Assembly (NCBI GenBank): GCA_022781715.1
Contig: JALETB010000025.1
Coordinates: 1-45,606, forward strand
Reading direction: 5' to 3'
Length of the DNA: 45,606 nucleotides
From: Clostridiales bacterium
Lineage (GTDB): Bacteria > Bacillota > Clostridia > Christensenellales > Borkfalkiaceae
The notes beneath the pieces are model-generated. The model had not been told where the DNA came from and did no database searches. It was given only the letters and a program-made list of their open reading frames with translations. Position 1 is the first letter of the stretch. Every line of letters starts with the position of its first letter. The position numbers and the translations under genes are program-made. Below are positions 34,359-45,606 of this stretch, in pieces.

Positions 34359-35738
34359 TTAGTCTTGTTTGCCGTTTTCGGGGAAGAGATATTTTATCGC
34401 CTGGTAAACGTGCTTTATCGGAACGATTTCGATTTTGTCTGCGTATTTTTTTAAATTATCGCAGTTTCTCGCCGGCAACAAAACTTTTTTGTAGCCTAGT
34501 TTGTAAGCGTTTTCAACGCGTTTGTCGGCTTGCGTTACCGGGCGGATTTCTCCTGTTAAACCGATTTCGCCGAACGCGCACACGTCGCCCGCCACCGATT
34601 GATTTTTGTAAGAACTCGCCAGGGCGAGAGCAACGGCAAGGTCGCTCGCAGGCTCGGTCAGTTTGATTCCGCCCATAACCGTGACGTAAACGTCGAACGT
34701 GTAAAACGGCATATAGGCGCGCTTTTCGAGTACGGCGAGGATGAGCATCGTACGGTTATAGTCAAGCCCGAGCGGCATTCTGCGCGGCATTCCGAAAACG
34801 GTTTTGGAAAGGAGCGTCTGAATTTCAACCGGCATGCAACGGTTACCCGAAACCGACGGTGTGACCACGCTCCCGGGTTCTTTTCCGTGTTCTTCCGAAA
34901 CGAAAATGCCGTTGTAGTCCTTAACGCCGAAAATTCCGTTTTCTCTCATTTCGAAAACGCCCACTTCCTGAGCGGAGCCGAATCTGTTTTTCACGGCGCG
35001 GAGCAGTTTATAGTTGTCCTGCGGCTGCCCCTCGAAGTAAAGCACCGTATCCATAATATGTTCGAGAACCTTCGGACCGGCAATTGCGCCCTCTTTGGTG
35101 ACGTGTCCGACGATGAAAACGGTCGTTTTCGACGACTTTGCAAAACGCATAAGCCGCGACGCGCACTCTTTCACTTGCCCCACCGTGCCGGACGAGCCGC
35201 TGAGATCGCTGAGATAAACCGCCTGAATTGAATCGACGATCAAAAAGTCGTAATTTTCGGCTTCATCGATAATGTTGTCGAGGCAGGTTTCGTTCATAAG
35301 CATCATGCTGTCCGAATTTATGCCGAGCCTGTTGCAACGCATTTTGACCTGCGCTCGGCTTTCTTCTGCGGACGCGTATAAAACCTTATATTTTTTCGAA
35401 AGCGACAGGGCGACCTGCGTCATAATCGTCGATTTACCGATTCCCGGATCGCCGCCGATAAGCACGAGCGACGACGGAACGATGCCCCCGCCGAGAACAG
35501 TATTAAATTCGTCGATGCCGGAATCGATTCTCTCAAGTTTTTCGTGTTCCACTTCCGAGAGTCTGACCGGTTTGTTGTAGGTCGGGCGTTTCGTTTTGTC
35601 GGTCTGCGGAGTTTGTTCTTCAATTTCTTCGTTGATCGTACCGAACTTCCCGCACGACGGACATCTGCCGAGCCAGCCCGGCGTAACCGCGCCGCATTCC
35701 GAGCATACGTATTTCGAAGTGATTTTGCTTTTTGCCAT
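34359..35738 (-). CDS. radA: DNA repair protein RadA
   Basis: CSECGAVTPGWLGRCPSCGKFG zinc motif, GGDPGIGKSTIMTQ, AVKNRFGS motif, Lon-like C-terminus. Confidence 0.96.
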   Translation of the reverse strand: MAKSKITSKYVCSECGAVTPGWLGRCPSCGKFGTINEEIEEQTPQTDKTKRPTYNKPVRLSEVEHEKLERIDSGIDEFNTVLGGGIVPSSLVLIGGDPGIGKSTIMTQVALSLSKKYKVLYASAEESRAQVKMRCNRLGINSDSMMLMNETCLDNIIDEAENYDFLIVDSIQAVYLSDLSGSSGTVGQVKECASRLMRFAKSSKTTVFIVGHVTKEGAIAGPKVLEHIMDTVLYFEGQPQDNYKLLRAVKNRFGSAQEVGVFEMRENGIFGVKDYNGIFVSEEHGKEPGSVVTPSVSGNRCMPVEIQTLLSKTVFGMPRRMPLGLDYNRTMLILAVLEKRAYMPFYTFDVYVTVMGGIKLTEPASDLAVALALASSYKNQSVAGDVCAFGEIGLTGEIRPVTQADKRVENAYKLGYKKVLLPARNCDNLKKYADKIEIVPIKHVYQAIKYLFPENGKQD

Positions 35739-35799
35739 ATTTTTACCCCTTTGCTTAATTTCAGCCCTCTCGCTTGGCTAGCCAAAGGCGTTTTGGCGG

Positions 35800-35823
35800 G
35801 TTCTGACGCAATTGCCTGTGGCT
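35800..35823. repeat. Imperfect intergenic repeat, copy 1
   Basis: gttctgacgcaattgcctgtggct; 19/24 aligned to 37033-37055. Confidence 0.5.
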
Positions 35824-35837
35824 GAGCGTTGGCGAAA

Positions 35838-36974
35838 TCAATCTTCTTTTTTCGTCAGACAATAAGCCTGAACGGCAATTCCTTCCTCTCTGCCGACGAT
35901 GCCTATGCCCTCCAAAGTGGTGCAGGTTATGCCCACGGCGGAATCTTCAAGCCCGAGATTTTTGGCGAGACTTGACCTTATCGTATCCACGTATTTTGAG
36001 AGTTTCGGTTTTTGTGCTTGGATCACCGCAGACACGTTAATCGGCTTATAGCCCGACTTATTGAGCAAGTCAAGAACATTTTGCAACAATAAAATGCTCG
36101 AAATGCCCTTGTATTTATCGTCGGTGTCGGGGAAGTATCTGCCGATGTCGCCGAGACTTGCAGAGGAGAGCAGTGCGTCCATAATCGCGTGGGTTAAAAC
36201 GTCCGCGTCGCTGTGACCTAAAAGTCCTTTGTCGTGCGGAATTTCCACGCCGCCTAAAATAAGTTTTCTGTTCTCGACGAGAAGATGCAGGTCAAACCCT
36301 GTGCCGACGAAAAGCCTGCCGTTGCCGCCGATTGAAAAATCTTCGGCATAAGTGAGTTTTTTGTTTGCGTTTTCGCCCCGAGCGATATGACATTTGCCGA
36401 TATATTTTGCAAAAACGCCCGATTCGTCGGTAAAAACTTCGTCGTCCGAAGCAAGCGAGAATGCTTTTCTGATCAGTTCGGTTTTAAACCCTTGCGGGGT
36501 CTGAACAGCGTATTTGCCGTCTCTCGAAGAAGAAACAAGAACTTTTTCTCCGTTTTCTTCCTTCACTTCACCTATCGTGTCAGTGAGAGGGACCGCGGTT
36601 ATCGCCGAACCAAACTTTGTCGCGGTTTTCACGCAGTCGCAAATAATGCGTCTCGATACGAACGGACGCGCCCCGTCGTGAATGAGAACAATGTCGCCGG
36701 ACACGGCTTCAAGACCGTTTTTAACCGACTTGCCTCTTGTTGTCGATCCCGTCACAAAAACGGCGTTAATCGACCTATCGAGGCACTTTTTTCTGAAAAT
36801 CTCTTCATCTTGCTTTGTGCAGACAACAATTATTTCGTCGATAACGCCCGAATCCGCAAACGCGCAGACAGTCTTTTCAAAAGGCGTAATTCCGCCGATA
36901 TCTTTCAGAAGTTTATTAAAACCGAACCCGGCTCTTTCGCCCGAACCGGCGCACGTTATAATCGCGCTTACCAT
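35838..36974 (-). CDS. ispDF: Bifunctional IspD/IspF (MEP pathway fusion)
   Basis: N-terminal IspD (SAIITCAGSGERAGFGFNKLL, VLIHDGARPFVS), C-terminal IspF (VGTGFDLHLL, GGVEIPHDKGLLGHSDADVLTHAIMDALL). Confidence 0.94.
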   Translation of the reverse strand: MVSAIITCAGSGERAGFGFNKLLKDIGGITPFEKTVCAFADSGVIDEIIVVCTKQDEEIFRKKCLDRSINAVFVTGSTTRGKSVKNGLEAVSGDIVLIHDGARPFVSRRIICDCVKTATKFGSAITAVPLTDTIGEVKEENGEKVLVSSSRDGKYAVQTPQGFKTELIRKAFSLASDDEVFTDESGVFAKYIGKCHIARGENANKKLTYAEDFSIGGNGRLFVGTGFDLHLLVENRKLILGGVEIPHDKGLLGHSDADVLTHAIMDALLSSASLGDIGRYFPDTDDKYKGISSILLLQNVLDLLNKSGYKPINVSAVIQAQKPKLSKYVDTIRSSLAKNLGLEDSAVGITCTTLEGIGIVGREEGIAVQAYCLTKKED

Positions 36975-37012
36975 AATCTTCTCCTTATTTCTATATCCTT
37001 TATTGCTATATC

Positions 37013-37042
37013 ATTATATAATTCTAAGTTCCGTTCGGACAA
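37013..37042 (-). promoter_or_regulatory. Putative ispDF promoter
   Basis: Minus strand TTGTCC-N18-TATAAT. Confidence 0.35.
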
Positions 37043-37055
37043 ATCGCCTGCGGCT
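37033..37055. repeat. Imperfect intergenic repeat, copy 2
   Basis: gttcggacaaatcgcctgcggct; see copy 1 at 35800-35823. Confidence 0.5.
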
Positions 37056-37299
37056 ACTCGTTGATAATCTCGTAAAGAGAAGAGGCTTCGTCTTTGCGGA
37101 CGGTTTCTTTAAGGTTAAGCACGCGGAATTTAAGCGAGCCTTCGCCGAACGCGATGGAAACCACGTCGCCGACTTTAAGATTATACGCGGGTTTTACGGA
37201 TTTTCCGTTGACTTCAACCCTTCCGCCGGAGCAGGCGTCGTTCGCAACGCTTCTGCGCTTTAAAATACGCGAAACTTTCAAAAATTTGTCTATTCTCAT
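37054..37299 (-). CDS. rqcP: S4-domain RNA-binding protein, RqcP/YabO-like
   Basis: MRIDKFLKVSRILKRRSVANDACSGGRVEVNGKSVKPAYNLKVGDVVSIAFG. Confidence 0.88.
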   Translation of the reverse strand: MRIDKFLKVSRILKRRSVANDACSGGRVEVNGKSVKPAYNLKVGDVVSIAFGEGSLKFRVLNLKETVRKDEASSLYEIINE

Positions 37300-37425
37300 A
37301 AAAACCTCGTTAAATTGCGGCGCGACCGGACTTTGTTTCGGTTCTTTGCCTCGGTTCTCCGCCTCGATTAATATTAAAAAATTATATTATTTCCGTCAAA
37401 ATTTGTAATATTGCCGTTAAATTAC

Positions 37426-37454
37426 TTGACAAGAAGTGCGTTCGGCATTATAAT
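37426..37454 (+). promoter_or_regulatory. Consensus rpoB promoter
   Basis: TTGACA (37426-37431), N17, TATAAT (37449-37454); a further TATAAT lies at 37465-37470. Confidence 0.8.
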
Positions 37455-37616
37455 TATGTAATGCTATAATTTCCATAATAGCGTCTTTTTGCGCCTTTTC
37501 GGAAAAAATCTTTCGGACGCGGACGACGGCAAAAACTGGAACAAGGATTGTTTTTTACAGATAAAATCTGAAAAAACGGGAAATTTCAGTGGCGGATATC
37601 CGACCGGTCTTTGCTC

Positions 37617-37659
37617 GACCGAACATGGCGGGAAAAACAAACCCGTCAACCCCTCGGTC
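37617..37659 (+). promoter_or_regulatory. Structured element in the rpoB leader
   Basis: Outer stem gaccga/tcggtc (37617-37622 with 37654-37659), inner stem ggcggg/cccgtc (37627-37632 with 37642-37647, one wobble). Confidence 0.4.
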
Positions 37660-37716
37660 ACAGGCGTATTATACACCATTACGGAAATTAAATCAACAAA
37701 AAAAGGAGTCAATTTA

Positions 37717-40700
37717 ATGACACGCAATTTACCGTTAGTTAAATTCGGAAACGTTGAGAGAAGAACTTTCTCCAAGATAAAAGAGGTTCAGCCGATGCCT
37801 TATCTTATCGAGGTGCAGAGAGATTCTTACGCCAACTTTATCGAAGAGGGTATAAGCGAAGTTTTTGAGGACTTTTCGCCTATAACCGATTATTCCGATC
37901 GTTTCGAACTTTATTTCCTCGATCATTCCCTTTCCGATAAGCCGAAGTACGACGAGAAAGAATGCCGCGACAGAGACGCCACCTACGCGGTACCTTTAAA
38001 AGTAAAAGTCAGGCTCGTGAACAAGGTCACGGGCGAAGTTCTCGATCAGGACGTATTCATGGGCGAACTTCCCAAGATGACCGAGAACGGTTCGTTCATC
38101 ATAAACGGCGCGGAACGCGTTATCGTTTCGCAACTTGTCCGTTCTCCCGGCGTATATAACGGGTTCGAATTCTCCAAAACGGGCAGAAAACTTTACGGCA
38201 CGACGATTATCCCCAACAGGGGCGCGTGGATAGAGTTCGAGCAGGACGCCGACAACACACTGTGGGTTAAAGTCGACAGAACGCGTAAACTCACCGCCAC
38301 CGTTCTTCTCCGCGCTCTCGGATTCGGAACGGACGAGAGCATAAAGGAAATTTTCGAGGATGACCCGATGATTCTTGCCACTATGGACAAGGACGTCGCC
38401 AAGTCCGAAGGCGAAGGTCTTTTCGAACTTTACAGAAGACTCCGTCCCGGCGAAGTTCCCACCGAAGAAGCCGTTCGTCAGCATCTTAAAAATCTTTTCT
38501 TCGACCCGAGAAGATACGATTGCGCGAGAGTGGGCAGATATAAATTCAACAAACGCCTTAACATCGGCGTAAGACTTCCGGGTGTAGTCGCTTACGAGGA
38601 CATCGTAAACGAGGACGGCGAACTTCTCGTCAAAAAGGGCGAAACCATTTCTCCCGAACAGGCGAAACTTATTCAGAACAGCGGCATAAACGTCGTTTAC
38701 GCTCTCGTCGACGGCGACAAAAAGCATAAAATCATCGGTAACAATATAGTCGATTTCGAAGCGGTCGCAGGCGTTTCGCCCAGACCTTTCGGGCTTATCG
38801 AAAATATTTATTACCCCAATTACGTCTTCGCGAAAGAACTTGCCGAAGCGGTTAAAACAAGCACCGTCGAGGACGTCGCGGAAAAATATCTCGACAGAAT
38901 CAATCCTCTTTTCTACGTGGAAGAAACCACCACTCCCGCCGGCGAAGAAGTCAAGCCCGAGGACAAGAAAAACGAGGAAAAGAGAAGAGAACTCCGCAGA
39001 AGATTCGTTTTCGCATGCCGCGCGTTCTTCGATATCATGGAAGCGGGCGTTCCCGAAAAACTCACGAGCGAGCAGAAGAAGAACATCAAGCCGCTCATCG
39101 ACAAACTCAATCATAAGCATATAACCACGGACGATATCATCGCTACCATTTCTTTGAACAGCGACCTTAATTACGGTATCGGCTCCGTAGATAATATCGA
39201 CCACCTCGGCAATCGTAGAGTAAGGTCGGTCGGCGAACTTTTGCAGAACCAGTTCAGAATCGGTATCAACCGTCTTGAAAGGGTCATCAAAGAAAGAATG
39301 TCCACTCAGGATCCCAAGGATATCACTCCCAACGGACTTATCAACGTAAGGCCGGTTTCGAGCGCGATCAAGGAATTCTTCGGTTCTTCCCAACTTTCCC
39401 AGTTCATGGATCAGACCAACCCCATTGCGGAACTCACTCACAAGAGAAAACTTTCCGCTTTAGGACCGGGCGGCTTGAACAGAGAAAGAGCGACGTTCGA
39501 AGTCCGAGACGTTCACTACACGCACTACGGCAGAATGTGCCCCATCGAAACTCCCGAAGGTCAGAACATCGGTCTTATCACTTCGCTTTCGGCTTACGCA
39601 AAGGTTAACGAATACGGATTTATCGAGTCCGCTTACAGAAAAATAGACAAGGCGACGGGCAAGGCGACGGATCACGTCGATTATCTCACCGCCGACGAAG
39701 AGGATGCGTTCGTCGTTGCTCAGGCAAACGAGCCGCTCGACGAAGAAGGTCGTTTCATAAACGCGCGTGTCGCATGCAGAAGAAGAGACGAGATAACCGA
39801 ACTTCCGAGAGAAGAAATCGATTATATGGACGTTTCGCCCAAGCAACTCGTTTCGGTTGCTACCGCGCTTATTCCCTTCCTTGAAAACTGCGATACGAAC
39901 CGCGCGCTCATGGGCTCGAACATGCAACGTCAGGCAGTGCCGCTTCTTAAACCCGAAACTCCTATCGTAGGAACGGGTATCGAAGCGAAAATCGCTTACG
40001 ACTCCGGCGTTATGATCATCGCCGAAAAAGCGGGCGTAGTAAAGTCGGTATCCGGCAGCGAAATCGTCGTCAACGAAAACGACGGAACGACTACGGGATT
40101 CGACAGAGTTTATGTTCTCAAAAAATTCCAGAGATCCAACCAAGGCACCTGCCTTAACCAAAAACCCATCGTCAAAGTGGGCGATATAGTAGAAAAAGGA
40201 ACTATTCTCGCGGACGGCCCTGCTACTTGCGACGGTGAACTCGCTCTCGGCAGAAACATTCTCATCGGCTTCATGACGTGGGAAGGTTATAACTACGAGG
40301 ACGCGATACTCCTTTCCGAGAAACTCGTTCAGAACGACGTGTTCACGTCTATCCATATCGAAGAACACGAAATCGAATGTCGTGAAACCAAACTCGGCAA
40401 CGAAGAGTTCACGAGAGATATCCCCAACATCGGCGATGACGCGCTCAAAGATCTCGACGAAAACGGCGTTATCCGTATCGGCGCGGAAGTTACGAGCGGC
40501 GATATTCTCGTAGGTAAAGTTTCCCCGAAGGGCGAAACCGAACTCACTCCCGAAGAAAGACTTTTAAGAGCGATTTTCGGCGAAAAAGCGAGAGAAGTCA
40601 AAGATACTTCGCTCCGCGTTCCTCACGGCGAAGGCGGTATCGTTGTAGACGTAAAGAAATTCACCAAGGCTAACAAGGACGAATTGTCGCCGGGCGTAAC

Positions 40701-41712
40701 CGAACTCATCAGAGTTTATATCGCGCAGAAGAGAAAGATCTCTGTCGGCGATAAGATGGCGGGACGTTACGGAAACAAGGGCGTTATTTCGAGAATCCTC
40801 CCCGAAGCGGATATGCCGTTCTTAGCGGACGGAACTCCGTTGCAGATCGTTCTTAACCCGCTCGGCGTTCCTTCCCGAATGAATATCGGTCAGGTTCTCG
40901 AAGTTCACCTTTCGCTCGTGTGCAAACAACTCGGATGGAAGATCGCGACCCCCGTTTTCGACGGAGCGAGCGAAAAAGAAATCAAAGAACTTCTCGAAGA
41001 AAATCACTTCGTCAATCCTTACGGCGAAGTCGACGGAAAGATTCAACTTTACGACGGCAGAACGGGCGAACCGTTCGAACACAGAGTAACCGTCGGTTAC
41101 ATGTACATGATCAAACTTCACCACCTCGTAGACGATAAGATCCACGCCCGTTCGGTAGGACCTTACTCGGTGGTAACGCAGCAACCCCTCGGCGGAAAGG
41201 CGCAGTTCGGCGGACAGAGATTCGGCGAAATGGAAGTCTGGGCTCTCGAGGCTTACGGCGCGTCGCATATTCTGCAGGAAATTCTTACCGTCAAGTCGGA
41301 CGACGTTGTGGGAAGAGTTAAAACTTACGAGTCTATCGTCAAGGGCAGCGACATTTCCGAACCGGGCATACCCGAATCGTTCAAGGTTATGCTCAAAGAA
41401 CTTCAGAGTCTGGCTCTCGATATGAAAGTCCTTACCGAGAATCACGAAGAGATTAACCTTAAAGATCTCACCGATGACGCCGACGACGTCAACGTAAACA
41501 TCAGAGAAAAAGAACACGTCGATTACGTCGAACTTGCTCCCGAGAAGGAAGAACTTCCGGAGGAAGAAGAGGACGAGGTCGGTTCTATCTTCGACGATTA
41601 CGACGAGGATACCTTCAACGAGGACGACGGATTCAAGTCGAGCGATCTCTTTGACGATTTTGACGATCTGGACGATCTTGACGCCGACACGGATGACGGC
41701 GACGATAAATAA
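37717..41712 (+). CDS. rpoB: RNA polymerase beta subunit
   Basis: ATG 37717 with upstream aaaaggag; [57 protein letters not shown]. The listed start at 37489 is likely spurious. Confidence 0.97.
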   Translation: MTRNLPLVKFGNVERRTFSKIKEVQPMPYLIEVQRDSYANFIEEGISEVFEDFSPITDYSDRFELYFLDHSLSDKPKYDEKECRDRDATYAVPLKVKVRLVNKVTGEVLDQDVFMGELPKMTENGSFIINGAERVIVSQLVRSPGVYNGFEFSKTGRKLYGTTIIPNRGAWIEFEQDADNTLWVKVDRTRKLTATVLLRALGFGTDESIKEIFEDDPMILATMDKDVAKSEGEGLFELYRRLRPGEVPTEEAVRQHLKNLFFDPRRYDCARVGRYKFNKRLNIGVRLPGVVAYEDIVNEDGELLVKKGETISPEQAKLIQNSGINVVYALVDGDKKHKIIGNNIVDFEAVAGVSPRPFGLIENIYYPNYVFAKELAEAVKTSTVEDVAEKYLDRINPLFYVEETTTPAGEEVKPEDKKNEEKRRELRRRFVFACRAFFDIMEAGVPEKLTSEQKKNIKPLIDKLNHKHITTDDIIATISLNSDLNYGIGSVDNIDHLGNRRVRSVGELLQNQFRIGINRLERVIKERMSTQDPKDITPNGLINVRPVSSAIKEFFGSSQLSQFMDQTNPIAELTHKRKLSALGPGGLNRERATFEVRDVHYTHYGRMCPIETPEGQNIGLITSLSAYAKVNEYGFIESAYRKIDKATGKATDHVDYLTADEEDAFVVAQANEPLDEEGRFINARVACRRRDEITELPREEIDYMDVSPKQLVSVATALIPFLENCDTNRALMGSNMQRQAVPLLKPETPIVGTGIEAKIAYDSGVMIIAEKAGVVKSVSGSEIVVNENDGTTTGFDRVYVLKKFQRSNQGTCLNQKPIVKVGDIVEKGTILADGPATCDGELALGRNILIGFMTWEGYNYEDAILLSEKLVQNDVFTSIHIEEHEIECRETKLGNEEFTRDIPNIGDDALKDLDENGVIRIGAEVTSGDILVGKVSPKGETELTPEERLLRAIFGEKAREVKDTSLRVPHGEGGIVVDVKKFTKANKDELSPGVTELIRVYIAQKRKISVGDKMAGRYGNKGVISRILPEADMPFLADGTPLQIVLNPLGVPSRMNIGQVLEVHLSLVCKQLGWKIATPVFDGASEKEIKELLEENHFVNPYGEVDGKIQLYDGRTGEPFEHRVTVGYMYMIKLHHLVDDKIHARSVGPYSVVTQQPLGGKAQFGGQRFGEMEVWALEAYGASHILQEILTVKSDDVVGRVKTYESIVKGSDISEPGIPESFKVMLKELQSLALDMKVLTENHEEINLKDLTDDADDVNVNIREKEHVDYVELAPEKEELPEEEEDEVGSIFDDYDEDTFNEDDGFKSSDLFDDFDDLDDLDADTDDGDDK

Positions 41713-41735
41713 AACGGGAGGAGTCGTAAATATAT

Positions 41736-45545
<3,810 letters not shown>

Positions 45546-45606
45546 TAACGATGCGTAAAACGCAGTAAAATCTAATATAAACGTGATTCACGTTAATTAA
45601 AGAGAA

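Noticed and set aside
37489-37716. N-terminal extension of RpoB in the ORF track
   Set aside because: The conserved start with an AAAAGGAG site is at 37717. The upstream open frame is leader RNA read by chance from a TTG.
37996-39441. 481-aa antisense ORF opposite rpoB
   Set aside because: Fully antisense to conserved RpoB motifs; no independent start signal or recognisable domain.
45574-45594. Terminator after rpoC (aacgtg-att-cacgtt)
   Set aside because: Stem of only 6 bp with no T-run, and the window ends 12 bp later, so it cannot be judged.

Overview
The window is a dense housekeeping segment of a Bacillota (probably Clostridia-like) chromosome. Taxonomy is inferred only from gene order and protein motifs. 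In order it carries: a partial unknown CDS; a NUDIX hydrolase; a CPBP membrane protease; a Na/Pi cotransporter; a GNAT-like protein; asnS; a small acidic unknown; plsX-rnc-smc-ftsY; ylxM-ffh-rpsP-khpA-rimM-trmD-rbgA-rnhB-yraN; rlmL; a fucU/rbsD-like gene; rplS; a GT-C-like membrane protein; comM-dprA-topA-trmFO-hslV-hslU-hisS; a thioredoxin; then on the minus strand radA, ispDF and rqcP; and finally rpoB-rpoC on the plus strand. I found no CRISPR array, complete mobile element, rRNA or tRNA gene, defence cassette or biosynthetic cluster, and no clear undescribed multi-gene system. The observations most worth a second look are smaller: (a) a low-GC scar at about 33.78-34.12 kb holding a 5'-truncated XRE-type HTH remnant between 17-bp direct repeats, whose 14-bp core also occurs exactly in rlmL and dprA; (b) a Lys/Arg-rich 41-codon ORF running through alternative hairpins upstream of the thioredoxin gene and overlapping its start; (c) a 42-bp dispersed intergenic repeat in opposite orientations at 1872 and 20609; (d) an apparent insertion of about 95 aa and a hyperacidic tail in RpoB; (e) a long basic tail on RNase III; (f) an atypical GT-C-like membrane protein with a large extracytoplasmic loop; (g) promoter and hairpin overlaps upstream of ylxM-ffh and rpoB. 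All calls come from reading the sequence and the supplied ORF track. No searches were run.
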